NCBI GenBank assembly: GCA_028293465.1
Contig: JAQGOT010000561.1
Location: 1 to 8,890, forward strand
Length of the DNA: 8,890 nucleotides
Source: Pedosphaera sp.
Lineage (GTDB): Bacteria; Verrucomicrobiota; Verrucomicrobiia; Limisphaerales; Pedosphaeraceae
Direction: 5' to 3'
Shown here: one piece after another, positions 1 through 6,263 of the stretch
How positions within the stretch are numbered: position 1 is the stretch's first letter
Layout of the letters: each line of letters opens with the position of its first letter
Notes under the pieces: model-generated
What the model saw: only the letters and a program-made list of their open reading frames with translations
Told to the model about the DNA's origin: nothing
Database searches by the model: none
Position numbers and translations under genes: made by a program

Positions 1-22
1 GAGGGTGTCGTTCCGAATCCTG

Positions 23-74
23 CACCATCAACTCCATGTCCCTCAACCATCAACCCTCAACTACCAACCACTAC
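23..74 (+). promoter_or_regulatory. G-poor C/A-rich leader with CAAC-type repeats before the first gene
   Basis: This 52-nt stretch contains one G (position 38) and is otherwise C, A and T. The 9-mer ACCATCAAC occurs at 24-32 and again at 46-54, and CCTCAAC occurs at 41-47 and 55-61. It runs straight into the ATG at 75, with no Shine-Dalgarno-like purine tract. A leader of this composition should be almost unstructured, so it could allow initiation without a Shine-Dalgarno sequence, for example through ribosomal protein S1. That role is inference. No promoter hexamers are visible in the few bases upstream. Confidence 0.4.
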
Positions 75-410
75 ATGAGCTCTCTGGGAGAAAATACACC
101 GCGCGAGAATAATGAGCACGGTTCGCCGCGTCGCAAGCTGATGACGATTGCCACGTTGCCGGATGGCAGTGGCCGCCAAATCGTCGTGCAACTGGATGCG
201 GGCAATCAGCGCATCACGGTGAAGAAAATCAACAGCGACGGCAGCGCGTATACGGCGGCGGGCGAGATCACGCTGTCGCTGGCGGACACGCTGGGCTCCG
301 ATGGCAATCATCACCGGATCTACATCCAGGAAACGACGGTGTGCGTGGATGACGGGGAGGGAAACATCACCCAGATGAAAGCCATGATGCCAATGTCCGA
401 TCCCTATTGA
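75..410 (+). CDS. hypothetical protein, 111 aa, first gene of a three-gene unit
   Basis: I do not recognise this family. The protein has a polar, probably disordered N-terminus (about residues 1-22, rich in Asn, Glu, Arg and Ser). After it comes what looks like one small beta-rich domain, with alternating hydrophobic residues and Gly/Asp turns, such as RQIVVQLDAGN near 34-44 and RIYIQETTVCVDD near 81-93. There is a single cysteine (Cys90) and no signal peptide or membrane segment. I chose the ATG at 75 because it directly follows the G-poor leader; an in-frame ATG at 36 would place coding sequence inside the CAAC repeats, and one at 141 would remove the polar tail. The next gene starts 4 nt after the stop, so the two are very likely co-transcribed and translationally coupled. 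Confidence 0.6.
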   Translation: MSSLGENTPRENNEHGSPRRKLMTIATLPDGSGRQIVVQLDAGNQRITVKKINSDGSAYTAAGEITLSLADTLGSDGNHHRIYIQETTVCVDDGEGNITQMKAMMPMSDPY

Positions 411-414
411 ATTT

Positions 415-1470
415 ATGCCCACGATCATCAAAGTCGGCCGGTGCTGTTGTGGCACGAACGCGCGGCCGAAGACGGTTTTTCTGTTGCGGATGGTCAGCGG
501 TTGGTATGGGTGGAACCAGGCGCAAGGGCCGTTGTTCGGGCGCGATCCCAATGGCATTGCGGGCGGCGTTTACACGAGCCCGCAGGGAGCGTTCTTGCAG
601 CAGGATTGCATCGAGAGCTATTCCAACGGGGAGAATGACCACGACATCATGAGTTGGTCGGCGTTAACCGGCGTGCCTTCGACCAACCGGACGGACCATC
701 AGTTCATCGTTTACTCGGACTTCGGCTACACCATCGATGCGCCCGGCGCGCCGATCGGCATTTTTCAACCGCCGAATACCAATTTCGACACCATCGAGGC
801 TTATCATTTGGCGGCCTCCAGCTTTTCTTACAGCGGCGGAGTCACCGGCAGTTGGGATCTGGCGCTCTCCAGCGCGGTGAGCATCAATGACGTGATCGAT
901 TCCATGCAGGCGGTGTTTTCCGATGCGCCCACGAACGTGACCCGGTTCGCCGGGATGGCGGCCGGTGACGTGCTGTTGCTGGGGTTCAAGGATTTTCCCT
1001 TTCCCGATTTCGCGAACCAGATTGATCTGAGCCTGCTCACGCTGACCGGCTACGACGGTTCCATCATCACGCTGCCCAACACGAGCACCGCGCCGTATGA
1101 TTTTGCGTATGGGGGCGTGCCGGGTGGCGGCGGAGCTTATGCGGCATCGTTCCATCTGTTTGCGTTGCGCGGCATCCAGCCCGGCATCCTGATGGCGCAA
1201 TCGCGGGTGGAATGCGCCACCAACTACGTGCTGGTGACGTGGGTGCTGCTGGATGACGGCACGCACATCAACCCGGTGTGCCACGAGCACGGCGCGCCAG
1301 CGGGTGGGTATGTGATTATCCCCATCCCGGACATGAAGACTTTCCCCACGATTGCGGGGAGCATGTTTTATTTGGACTGGACACTGCACCCCATCGTGGC
1401 GGGAGCGGTGACGCGGTGTCTGGTTGGTTTCACCACCGCCTCGTGGAATGCGGCGGGGCAGCCATTTTGA
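415..1470 (+). CDS. hypothetical protein, 351 aa, with N-terminal Cys-Cys-Cys-Gly
   Basis: I do not recognise this family. The protein begins MPTIIKVGRCCCGTN, so three consecutive cysteines sit at residues 10-12; others are Cys65, Cys267, Cys289 and Cys335. There is no signal peptide, lipobox or clear membrane helix. The rest is rich in Gly, Thr, Ser and aromatic residues, with short hydrophobic strands (for example DVLLLGF near 185-191 and YVLVTWVLLDDG near 271-282). This suggests a mostly beta protein, as in structural or surface proteins. Codon use is consistent along the frame. It starts 4 nt after the 111-aa gene and has no Shine-Dalgarno sequence of its own, which points to coupling. 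A phage-particle or surface-protein role is possible, but nothing here proves it. Confidence 0.65.
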   Translation: MPTIIKVGRCCCGTNARPKTVFLLRMVSGWYGWNQAQGPLFGRDPNGIAGGVYTSPQGAFLQQDCIESYSNGENDHDIMSWSALTGVPSTNRTDHQFIVYSDFGYTIDAPGAPIGIFQPPNTNFDTIEAYHLAASSFSYSGGVTGSWDLALSSAVSINDVIDSMQAVFSDAPTNVTRFAGMAAGDVLLLGFKDFPFPDFANQIDLSLLTLTGYDGSIITLPNTSTAPYDFAYGGVPGGGGAYAASFHLFALRGIQPGILMAQSRVECATNYVLVTWVLLDDGTHINPVCHEHGAPAGGYVIIPIPDMKTFPTIAGSMFYLDWTLHPIVAGAVTRCLVGFTTASWNAAGQPF

Positions 1471-1474
1471 ACTG

Positions 1475-1480
1475 AAAGGA
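1475..1480 (+). promoter_or_regulatory. Shine-Dalgarno sequence (AAAGGA) for the 107-aa gene
   Basis: AAAGGA lies 5 nt before the ATG at 1486, in the 15-nt gap after the stop of the 351-aa gene. It supports that start. The two genes upstream have no comparable site. Confidence 0.6.
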
Positions 1481-1485
1481 TTCGC

Positions 1486-1809
1486 ATGCGTCCCGCGCCA
1501 CATCCCCGGCTGCAACTCGCGAATGTATTCGCGAAGCTCCGCAAGCCCGCGCCGAAACCACCGCCGGTGCCGCCTGGTCTGGGCAGTTGGCTGGCCAGCC
1601 TCCTCAAACCGGTGGTGCGTTTCTGCGATCGTCATTGCGGCACGAGACTGAGCGCGTGCGCGACGTGCACACGGCGACAGGCGAGGCTGGATGTCTGGAC
1701 GCACTGCTGGAGATTGCGATTTCGAGGCCTGAGAACCTGGTTGAAGAAATGGATCCGGTGTGCCAATGATAGGTTGGAATGCCGGTTGGCGAGGGGCAGG
1801 GACCGTTGA
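1486..1809 (+). CDS. small Cys-cluster protein, 107 aa as read, possibly frameshifted near its 3' end
   Basis: Function unknown. Residues 1-30 are basic and proline-rich (KPAPKPPPVPPG at 20-31). A short hydrophobic stretch follows (WLASLLKPVV, 35-44), then four cysteines spaced C47-X3-C51-X6-C58-X2-C61, followed by an Arg-rich turn to Asp69. The spacing resembles a small zinc-binding knuckle. After Asp69 the frame becomes full of AGA, AGG and CGA codons and of Trp and Arg, and looks less like coding sequence. A different frame continues with better codons (LDALLEIAISRPENL, from 1695) to a stop at 1767-1769. A shift near 1693 would give a protein of about 93 aa. The start is supported by AAAGGA. 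This is the last gene of the unit, 12 bases before a candidate terminator. Confidence 0.5.
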   Translation: MRPAPHPRLQLANVFAKLRKPAPKPPPVPPGLGSWLASLLKPVVRFCDRHCGTRLSACATCTRRQARLDVWTHCWRLRFRGLRTWLKKWIRCANDRLECRLARGRDR

Positions 1810-1821
1810 GCCAGCCGGAGT

Positions 1822-1859
1822 CGGGGCGGGAACACCTTGCGGTTGCCCCGGCCCTTTTT
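1822..1859 (+). terminator. candidate Rho-independent terminator of the three-gene unit
   Basis: CGGGGC at 1822-1827 pairs perfectly with GCCCCG at 1845-1850 across a 17-nt loop. GCC and a run of five T (1855-1859) follow. Its place 12 bases after the stop of the 107-aa gene fits. The six-pair stem with a large loop is not ideal and the T run starts 4 nt after the stem, so this is a moderate call. Confidence 0.4.
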
Positions 1860-1914
1860 CTGTGGAGTTGCACAGTTACCCGTAATTGGCGGGTCAGGAG
1901 TTGATACCAAACCT

Positions 1915-2160
1915 ATGCGCACGCACGCTGTGACGAAATCACTCGCCATAACCGGGTTGGCATTTTTGCTTCTGTTTGCCGGAGGGTGCGCTTCCTTGAC
2001 GCCCCCGCGTGGGGGCGTGCGGCCGTGGCAGGATGTGGCAAGTGGACAGAGCGGACGGAACGGACGTGACGACCAGGGCCCGTATGATAGCCGTGACCCG
2101 GACACCTCCCGAACGCCGGCGTGGGCGGAGCTTCTGAAGATGGTTGCCCAGCGCTGGTAG
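1915..2160 (+). CDS. predicted small lipoprotein, 81 aa
   Basis: The protein opens with a classic bacterial lipoprotein signal: a basic n-region (MRTHAVTK), a hydrophobic core (LAITGLAFLLLF) and AGGC, with the lipidated cysteine at residue 25. The mature part is only about 57 residues. It is hydrophilic and rich in Gly, Arg, Asp and Ser, and probably unfolded except for a short amphipathic end (WAELLKMVAQRW). The ATG at 1915 is preferred over one at 1837 because it places the signal peptide at the N-terminus; AGGAG at 1896-1900 lies 14 nt upstream, which is rather far. The gene lies after the candidate terminator and is probably transcribed separately. It converges with the hydrolase gene, 25 bases away. 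The function of the mature part is unknown. Confidence 0.55.
   Translation: MRTHAVTKSLAITGLAFLLLFAGGCASLTPPRGGVRPWQDVASGQSGRNGRDDQGPYDSRDPDTSRTPAWAELLKMVAQRW
1999..2018. repeat. perfect GC-rich hairpin inside the lipoprotein gene
   Basis: ACGCCCCC (1999-2006) and GGGGGCGT (2011-2018) form a perfect 8-bp stem around the loop GCGT. It encodes part of the TPPRGG stretch just after the lipidated cysteine. It has no T tract and lies within the frame, so it is not a terminator for this gene. It could be a mobile or dispersed palindromic element or a brake on translation. Confidence 0.4.
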
Positions 2161-2185
2161 TCAAGGCAGCCACAGGCGTTCGAGG

Positions 2186-3244
2186 TTACTTTTCGCCGAC
2201 CAGGTGATCCGCGAACCATTGCTTCACCGGTTCGCCAAGTTCGTGCAACCAAACTGCCAGCACTTCATGAGTGGCGATCGGCACGACGATGCTCTGCGCC
2301 GCCGCTGGCGCCGCCGCTTGCAGCGCGGCGATGTCCGCCGGGCGGCTGATGTTATCCTTCGCGCCGCCCACCAAGAGCACCGGCACCTTCAGCCCGCGCG
2401 CGGCTGCCACGCCCGACCAGTCGGCCCAATCGACGCCCAGCTTCGTCGCCACCAAATCCAGCGCCGAATGCGCCACGCGCGCGGTGATCGGGATTCCCAT
2501 CTCCCGGGCCAGCCGCTGCATCGCTTCCTCCACAATATTGTATGGCGCGATGGCCACCACCGTGCCGACGCGCGGATCGTGGGCGGCCCAATGCAGGGCG
2601 AGGTTCGCACCCATCGAATAGCCGAGCACGCCCACTTTGCCCGGGCAGAGGCCGCGTCGCTGGCGGTCATCGAGCATCTGCACCAGATCGGCCGTTTCAT
2701 ATTTGCCAAATGAGACGGTGTCGCCCGTCGAGCCGCCGTGTCCGCGCAAATCCACCAGCACCACCCGATACCCCGCCTGCGCGAGGAGGAAAGCCCACGG
2801 CAACATGGTCTCCTTGAACACGATGTAGCCGTGAAGCAACACCACCGTGCCGCGCTCCGGCAGCGGCGACATGGGCAGGCCGAACGTCGGGTTCGGCAGA
2901 TAATTCATGGTCAGAAAATGTTTCCCGCCGGGCCGAGCTTCCACCTTTACGTCCACTTTCACGTGGTAGTCGCCGGGGGCCAGTTCCATCACCTGAAGCT
3001 TTGCCGTCGGCGGGCCGACCGGGACGGAGCTCAAAACAAACACGTTCGTCAGTTTGGTCGTCCCCTCCTGCCAGTCCATCGCTGCCCGCACGCCCGGCTT
3101 GACGTTGGCCCGCACGTTCGGCGCGGTCATCACGCGGTCCGCCATGCGCTGCGGGAGCTGGCAACCCGCGCCTGCCAGCAGCAACAACCCAACCGCGAGC
3201 GTCACCACCCGCCGGAAGCAAAGTATTCGTGAGACAACAACCAT
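2186..3244 (-). CDS. lipoprotein alpha/beta hydrolase (serine esterase/lipase-like), 352 aa
   Basis: Residues 1-28 form a lipoprotein signal with a basic start, the hydrophobic stretch VVTLAVGLLLLAGAG and Cys28 as lipidation site. The enzyme is probably anchored to a membrane facing the periplasm. A beta-rich N-terminal segment (about 30-130) precedes the alpha/beta hydrolase core. The core has an oxyanion-hole motif LLHGY (136-140), LRGHG (166-170) and the nucleophile elbow GYSMG (208-212) with Ser210. Likely acid and base are Asp297 (GGAKDN) and His326 (IATHE), so the triad looks intact. Family members hydrolyse esters, lipids or related bonds; the substrate cannot be read from the sequence. 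It lies 158 nt downstream of the kinase gene on the same strand, and no strong Shine-Dalgarno precedes the ATG. Confidence 0.85.
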   Translation of the reverse strand: MVVVSRILCFRRVVTLAVGLLLLAGAGCQLPQRMADRVMTAPNVRANVKPGVRAAMDWQEGTTKLTNVFVLSSVPVGPPTAKLQVMELAPGDYHVKVDVKVEARPGGKHFLTMNYLPNPTFGLPMSPLPERGTVVLLHGYIVFKETMLPWAFLLAQAGYRVVLVDLRGHGGSTGDTVSFGKYETADLVQMLDDRQRRGLCPGKVGVLGYSMGANLALHWAAHDPRVGTVVAIAPYNIVEEAMQRLAREMGIPITARVAHSALDLVATKLGVDWADWSGVAAARGLKVPVLLVGGAKDNISRPADIAALQAAAPAAAQSIVVPIATHEVLAVWLHELGEPVKQWFADHLVGEK

Positions 3245-3253
3245 CCCGCGAGC

Positions 3254-3406
3254 CTATGCTCCCGCCCGAAGCAACTCAAGCCGCGCTTCCTCGCGCTTGA
3301 ACTCCTCGAAACCGATCTGTCTACGAACACAATCCTAATTGGCGTTTTTCAGCGGCAAATTCGCCCCGTCGGCAAGGTGGGCTGCTGCCGGTCGAAACGG
3401 GTTCAT
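3254..3406 (-). pseudogene. short reading frame interrupted by one in-frame TAG
   Basis: On the minus strand an ATG at 3406-3404 overlaps the stop of the kinase gene as ATGA. Its frame runs 23 codons (starting MNPFRPAAAHLADG) to a TAG at 3337-3335. It then continues in the same frame for 26 codons to a second TAG at 3256-3254. The second half (for example FEEFKREEARLELLRAGA) has the charge pattern of a real amphipathic helix. A single C-to-T change (CAG to TAG) would explain the break. I do not recognise the peptide. It may be a decayed small gene, a dispersed repeat that happens to be open, or chance. The hydrolase gene starts 9 nt after the second stop. Confidence 0.25.
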
Positions 3407-5067
3407 TTTTTGCGGCTTTTTTGGTCTTGCACAAAGATGCTGACCACCAGCCAAAACCCGCCCGTCGCCGCGGTTGAAAAGCAAAGGATGGCCAGGCCGG
3501 GATAACCAAAAATGCGAAAGCTGGTCTGGACCTGCATCAGCAGGGAGGCGCCCATGATCAACGCGGCCAAAATGATGCCGGTGGTGATGCGGTTGGCGAT
3601 CTTTTGAAACCCTTCCATGACCAACTTCGCGTCCACGGCTTTGATTTTGATCTCCAACTCGCGGTTGGTGACCGCATCCATGATCTGGTTCAGGCGGGAG
3701 GGCAGGCCGCCGACGAAATCCTTCATCTCCAACAACGAATTGAAGAGGTTGCCTGGCGTCGCCTGTTTGGTCATGCGTCGCGTCATCAGTTCGCCCACGT
3801 TGCGGCGGATGGACGCATTGGGATCAAACGCGGGGTCGAGGATTTTACCGACTTCGTCGAGTTGCAGCAGGGTTTTGCCCAGGAGCGTCAGCTCACTGGG
3901 AACCAACAGGCCGTTGTCGGCGGCGTTCTTGCTCAGTTCCAGCAGGGATTTCCCCACGTTGAGCTGCAGCAGGCCCTGATCCTGCCGGGCGGCCATGAGC
4001 TGGTTGATGCGGCGGCGGAATTCGACCGGGTTGAATTCCTCCATCGTTTGGCTGATGCGGATCACGAGGGCGGAGGCCTCGTCGCTGTTTCCCTCGCTGA
4101 TCGCCAGCAACAGCTTCAGCAGGGTTTCCTGCATGCCCGGCGTCGTGTGCCCGACCATGCCCAGATCGAGCAGCGCGATGCGCCCATCGTCGGTGAGAAA
4201 GACATTCCCCGGATGCGGATCGGCATGAAACAATCCGTCCACCAGCACCTGCTTCAAATAGGCCTGGAACAATTCCTCGGCGAGGGGCGCGCCATTCATC
4301 TCCAACCGGCCGAGGGGACCGACCGAAGTGATCTTCCGACCCTGCACATAATCCATGGTGAGCACGGAGCGGGTGCTGTAATCCGGTATCGGCTGCGGCA
4401 CCTGGATAAGTTCAAACTCTTTCAAGTTCTTCCCGAGCACGATCAGATTTTGCGCTTCGCGTTCATAGTTCAGCTCCTGCTGGATGGTGATGCGGAACTC
4501 TTCCAGGATTTTGAGAAATTGATGGCGTCGGCCCAGCTCGGTGTGCGCGTCGAAAAATTCCGCGATTTGCTCGAGCACCTCAAAATCATCGGCGATCTGT
4601 TTGCGAATGTTGGGCCGCTGCACTTTGACCACGACCAAACGACCATCGCGCAGGGCCGCCGAATGAACCTGGCCCAGCGAGGCGGCGGCAATCGGCTCCT
4701 GATCGAACCGCGAGAACGCCTTTGAGATTCTGACCCCCAGCTCCGTGGATACGATCTGTTCCACCTCGGCGTACGAAAAGGGTTTGACCTTGTCCTGCAG
4801 GCGGGCCAGCGCCTTCAAATAAGCCTCCGGGAGCAGATCGGGCCGGCCGGAGAGCACCTGTCCCAATTTCACATAAGTGGGACCCATCGCCTCCAGGTCA
4901 TCCGCCAACTGTTCCGGCCCGGCCGCGCCGGCGCCGTCCGCTTTCGCTTCCTGCGGCCCCATGGCTTCGTCGATGCCCATTTGCTTCACGAGGTCGGAGC
5001 GGCCGTATTTCCAGAGCAGCAAACCGATTTCTTTGTAGCGTTTGAGATGGTGAGGGGAAATTTTCAT
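3403..5067 (-). CDS. ABC1/UbiB/AarF-family atypical kinase, 554 aa
   Basis: This belongs to the ABC1 (UbiB/COQ8/AarF) protein-kinase-like family. Family hallmarks appear in order: the KxGQ motif in YVKLGQVLSGRPDLLP (65-80); the Ala-rich nucleotide loop AAASLGQV (127-134); the invariant lysine in VVVKVQRP (Lys148); QQELNYEREAQN (196-207); the catalytic loop LFHADPHPGN (279-288); and the metal-binding DLG (301-303). Two hydrophobic segments at about 497-512 and 522-546 form the usual C-terminal membrane anchor, followed by a basic tail ending SRKK. Length is normal for the family. UbiB/COQ8 members support isoprenoid-quinone synthesis, probably as ATPases acting on lipid-bound partners; other members affect membrane lipids. 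The substrate here is unknown. The gene lies 144 nt after the MlaD-like gene on the same strand. Confidence 0.92.
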   Translation of the reverse strand: MKISPHHLKRYKEIGLLLWKYGRSDLVKQMGIDEAMGPQEAKADGAGAAGPEQLADDLEAMGPTYVKLGQVLSGRPDLLPEAYLKALARLQDKVKPFSYAEVEQIVSTELGVRISKAFSRFDQEPIAAASLGQVHSAALRDGRLVVVKVQRPNIRKQIADDFEVLEQIAEFFDAHTELGRRHQFLKILEEFRITIQQELNYEREAQNLIVLGKNLKEFELIQVPQPIPDYSTRSVLTMDYVQGRKITSVGPLGRLEMNGAPLAEELFQAYLKQVLVDGLFHADPHPGNVFLTDDGRIALLDLGMVGHTTPGMQETLLKLLLAISEGNSDEASALVIRISQTMEEFNPVEFRRRINQLMAARQDQGLLQLNVGKSLLELSKNAADNGLLVPSELTLLGKTLLQLDEVGKILDPAFDPNASIRRNVGELMTRRMTKQATPGNLFNSLLEMKDFVGGLPSRLNQIMDAVTNRELEIKIKAVDAKLVMEGFQKIANRITTGIILAALIMGASLLMQVQTSFRIFGYPGLAILCFSTAATGGFWLVVSIFVQDQKSRKK

Positions 5068-5078
5068 TTACGCCCAGA

Positions 5079-5084
5079 ATTGTA
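5079..5084 (-). promoter_or_regulatory. possible -10 element (TACAAT) for the kinase gene
   Basis: Read on the minus strand, TACAAT ends 11 bases before the ATG at 5067. No convincing -35 hexamer sits at the usual distance, and a start point this close would give a very short leader. It is a weak suggestion that the kinase gene has its own promoter. Confidence 0.2.
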
Positions 5085-5099
5085 CACGGTTGCATCAAG

Positions 5100-5167
5100 C
5101 GCTGCCAGCGGGGGGTGTCCCCCATGGCGCAGTGCGGGGGCACACGGTGATGCGTGCGTCAGGACGC
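5100..5167. repeat. cluster of short GC-rich hairpins between the MlaD-like and kinase genes
   Basis: Four small inverted repeats are packed into 68 bases: CGCT/AGCG (5100-5110, 3-nt loop), GGGGG/CCCCC (5111-5123, loop TGT), GTGC/GCAC (5132-5143, 4-nt loop) and GCGT/ACGC (5156-5167, 4-nt loop). The second can be extended imperfectly outward (CCA with TGG, GCG with CGC), which competes with the first. No T tract follows on either strand, so these are not ordinary intrinsic terminators. The gap could be a structured leader of the kinase mRNA, a processing site or a dispersed intergenic repeat. Confidence 0.45.
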
Positions 5168-5211
5168 GAGCCGGTTTGCAACGCCAACCTTCGTCCTTTT
5201 TTCCTCAAACA

Positions 5212-6261
5212 TCATTTCCCAGCACTTCCCGGCGATCTCAAAACCTTCACCGGCCGGGCCGGCTCTCCGGTCGCGGGCAACGGCCTCAGGGGTGGCGGGT
5301 TGGTTTGGTTTATTAATTTGCGGAGCAGCCAGTGGCGTTGCATGCCTGCAATCAACCGCTCCAGTTCGCGCATCGACGTTTGGGTTTGCTGGACGAGGCC
5401 GGGCAAATCCTTGGCTTCGTCGGCCACCGCGCCGGTGATTTCCGGCAGGCGTTCGGTGCCGTTTTGGACGTTCTTTACCGCGGCGTTCAGGTTCGTCACC
5501 ACTCCTTGCAGCTCGCTCATCGTCTGGTTCGCACGGGCCATGAGGGCCTGCGCTTCCTCCGCCAGGGCGGTGTCGGTGAGCAGCTTGCCCACCGTGCCTT
5601 TGCCCTGCTCGACACCGGCGGTCATGTTATCCAGACGGACGGTGAGTTGATCCAGGTGGCGCCGCGTTTCGCCGAGGCCCGCGCCCAACTCAGTCCAGGT
5701 GTCCAGGCCGGTGCTCGTCTTCTTCAAAGCGGCCAAAGCTTCGTGGCGGATTTCCTCGATGGCGGATTCCAGCGCGCTTTGAAACTGCTCGTTGCAGATG
5801 ATGGAGGCGTTATTCTCAGGCAACGGCCCGCCTTGGCCGCGCGTGATTTCGAAAAACGAATCGCCCGCCACGCCGAATTTCTTTTTGACCACCGCCGAGG
5901 AATCCGCGCGCACGAAGAGGAAAAAGTCGTGGCGAATGCCGGCGCGGGCTTCCATGTGGCCGGTGGGGTCCACGATGACCTCGTAAACCGATCCCACCAG
6001 TGTGCCGAGGAAATACACCTCCGAGCCCTGCCGGATGCCCGCGGCGCCGGCCTCGGGGAGAATGATCCGCAAGGTGACATTGCTTTTGAACCAGCGCTGA
6101 CTGCGGCCGGTCCACACGACGGTGGCGATGAGCAGGGCGATGACGACCAGCACGAACGCGCCGGTGATTTCATTGACGCGGCGGAATTTGAAGCGCTGTT
6201 CCCGGCGCTGGCCGAGGTCACCGCCGCCGGGAGGTGCAGGAAGGTTGATCGGTTCGTTCAT
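5212..6261 (-). CDS. MlaD-like MCE-domain protein with long coiled-coil region, 349 aa
   Basis: This is the substrate-binding MCE component of an Mla/Mce-type lipid ABC transporter. It has a cytoplasmic N-tail (1-30), one membrane helix (about 34-50) and an MCE domain (about 60-145). The domain includes VTLRIILPEAGAAGIRQGSEV and VYFLGTLVGSVYEV. A long helical region follows (about 160-310), with heptad-like hydrophobic spacing and the GKGTVGKLLTD motif (220-230) that recurs in long MCE proteins, then a proline-rich tail. At 349 aa it is well longer than single-domain MlaD, so it may form a stalk or tube reaching into the periplasm. The ATG at 6261 is chosen because it precedes the conserved part and lies 2 nt after the permease stop (TGACCATG), implying translational coupling. 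The frame is open further upstream but overlaps the permease there. Confidence 0.88.
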   Translation of the reverse strand: MNEPINLPAPPGGGDLGQRREQRFKFRRVNEITGAFVLVVIALLIATVVWTGRSQRWFKSNVTLRIILPEAGAAGIRQGSEVYFLGTLVGSVYEVIVDPTGHMEARAGIRHDFFLFVRADSSAVVKKKFGVAGDSFFEITRGQGGPLPENNASIICNEQFQSALESAIEEIRHEALAALKKTSTGLDTWTELGAGLGETRRHLDQLTVRLDNMTAGVEQGKGTVGKLLTDTALAEEAQALMARANQTMSELQGVVTNLNAAVKNVQNGTERLPEITGAVADEAKDLPGLVQQTQTSMRELERLIAGMQRHWLLRKLINQTNPPPLRPLPATGEPARPVKVLRSPGSAGK

Positions 6262-6263
6262 GG

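Noticed and set aside
664..1704. 346-codon open frame on the - strand opposite the 351-aa gene
   Set aside because: It spans the end of one + gene and the start of another, has an Arg/His-rich composition and no motifs. The + strand genes have compact operon spacing and a Shine-Dalgarno at 1475.
2161..2185. Bidirectional terminator between the converging lipoprotein and hydrolase genes
   Set aside because: The 25-base gap shows no useful inverted repeat and no T tract on either strand.
1632..2252. 206-codon open frame on the - strand across 1632-2252
   Set aside because: It overlaps three + or - features out of frame, and its composition (Arg, Ser, Pro-rich) is that of a shadow frame. The + strand lipoprotein signal at 1915 is much more convincing.
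3604..4725. 373-codon open frame on the + strand opposite the kinase gene
   Set aside because: It is the complement of a confidently identified ABC1-family gene. Its translation is rich in His, Gln, Arg and Gly with no recognisable motif, as expected from GC-rich antisense frames.
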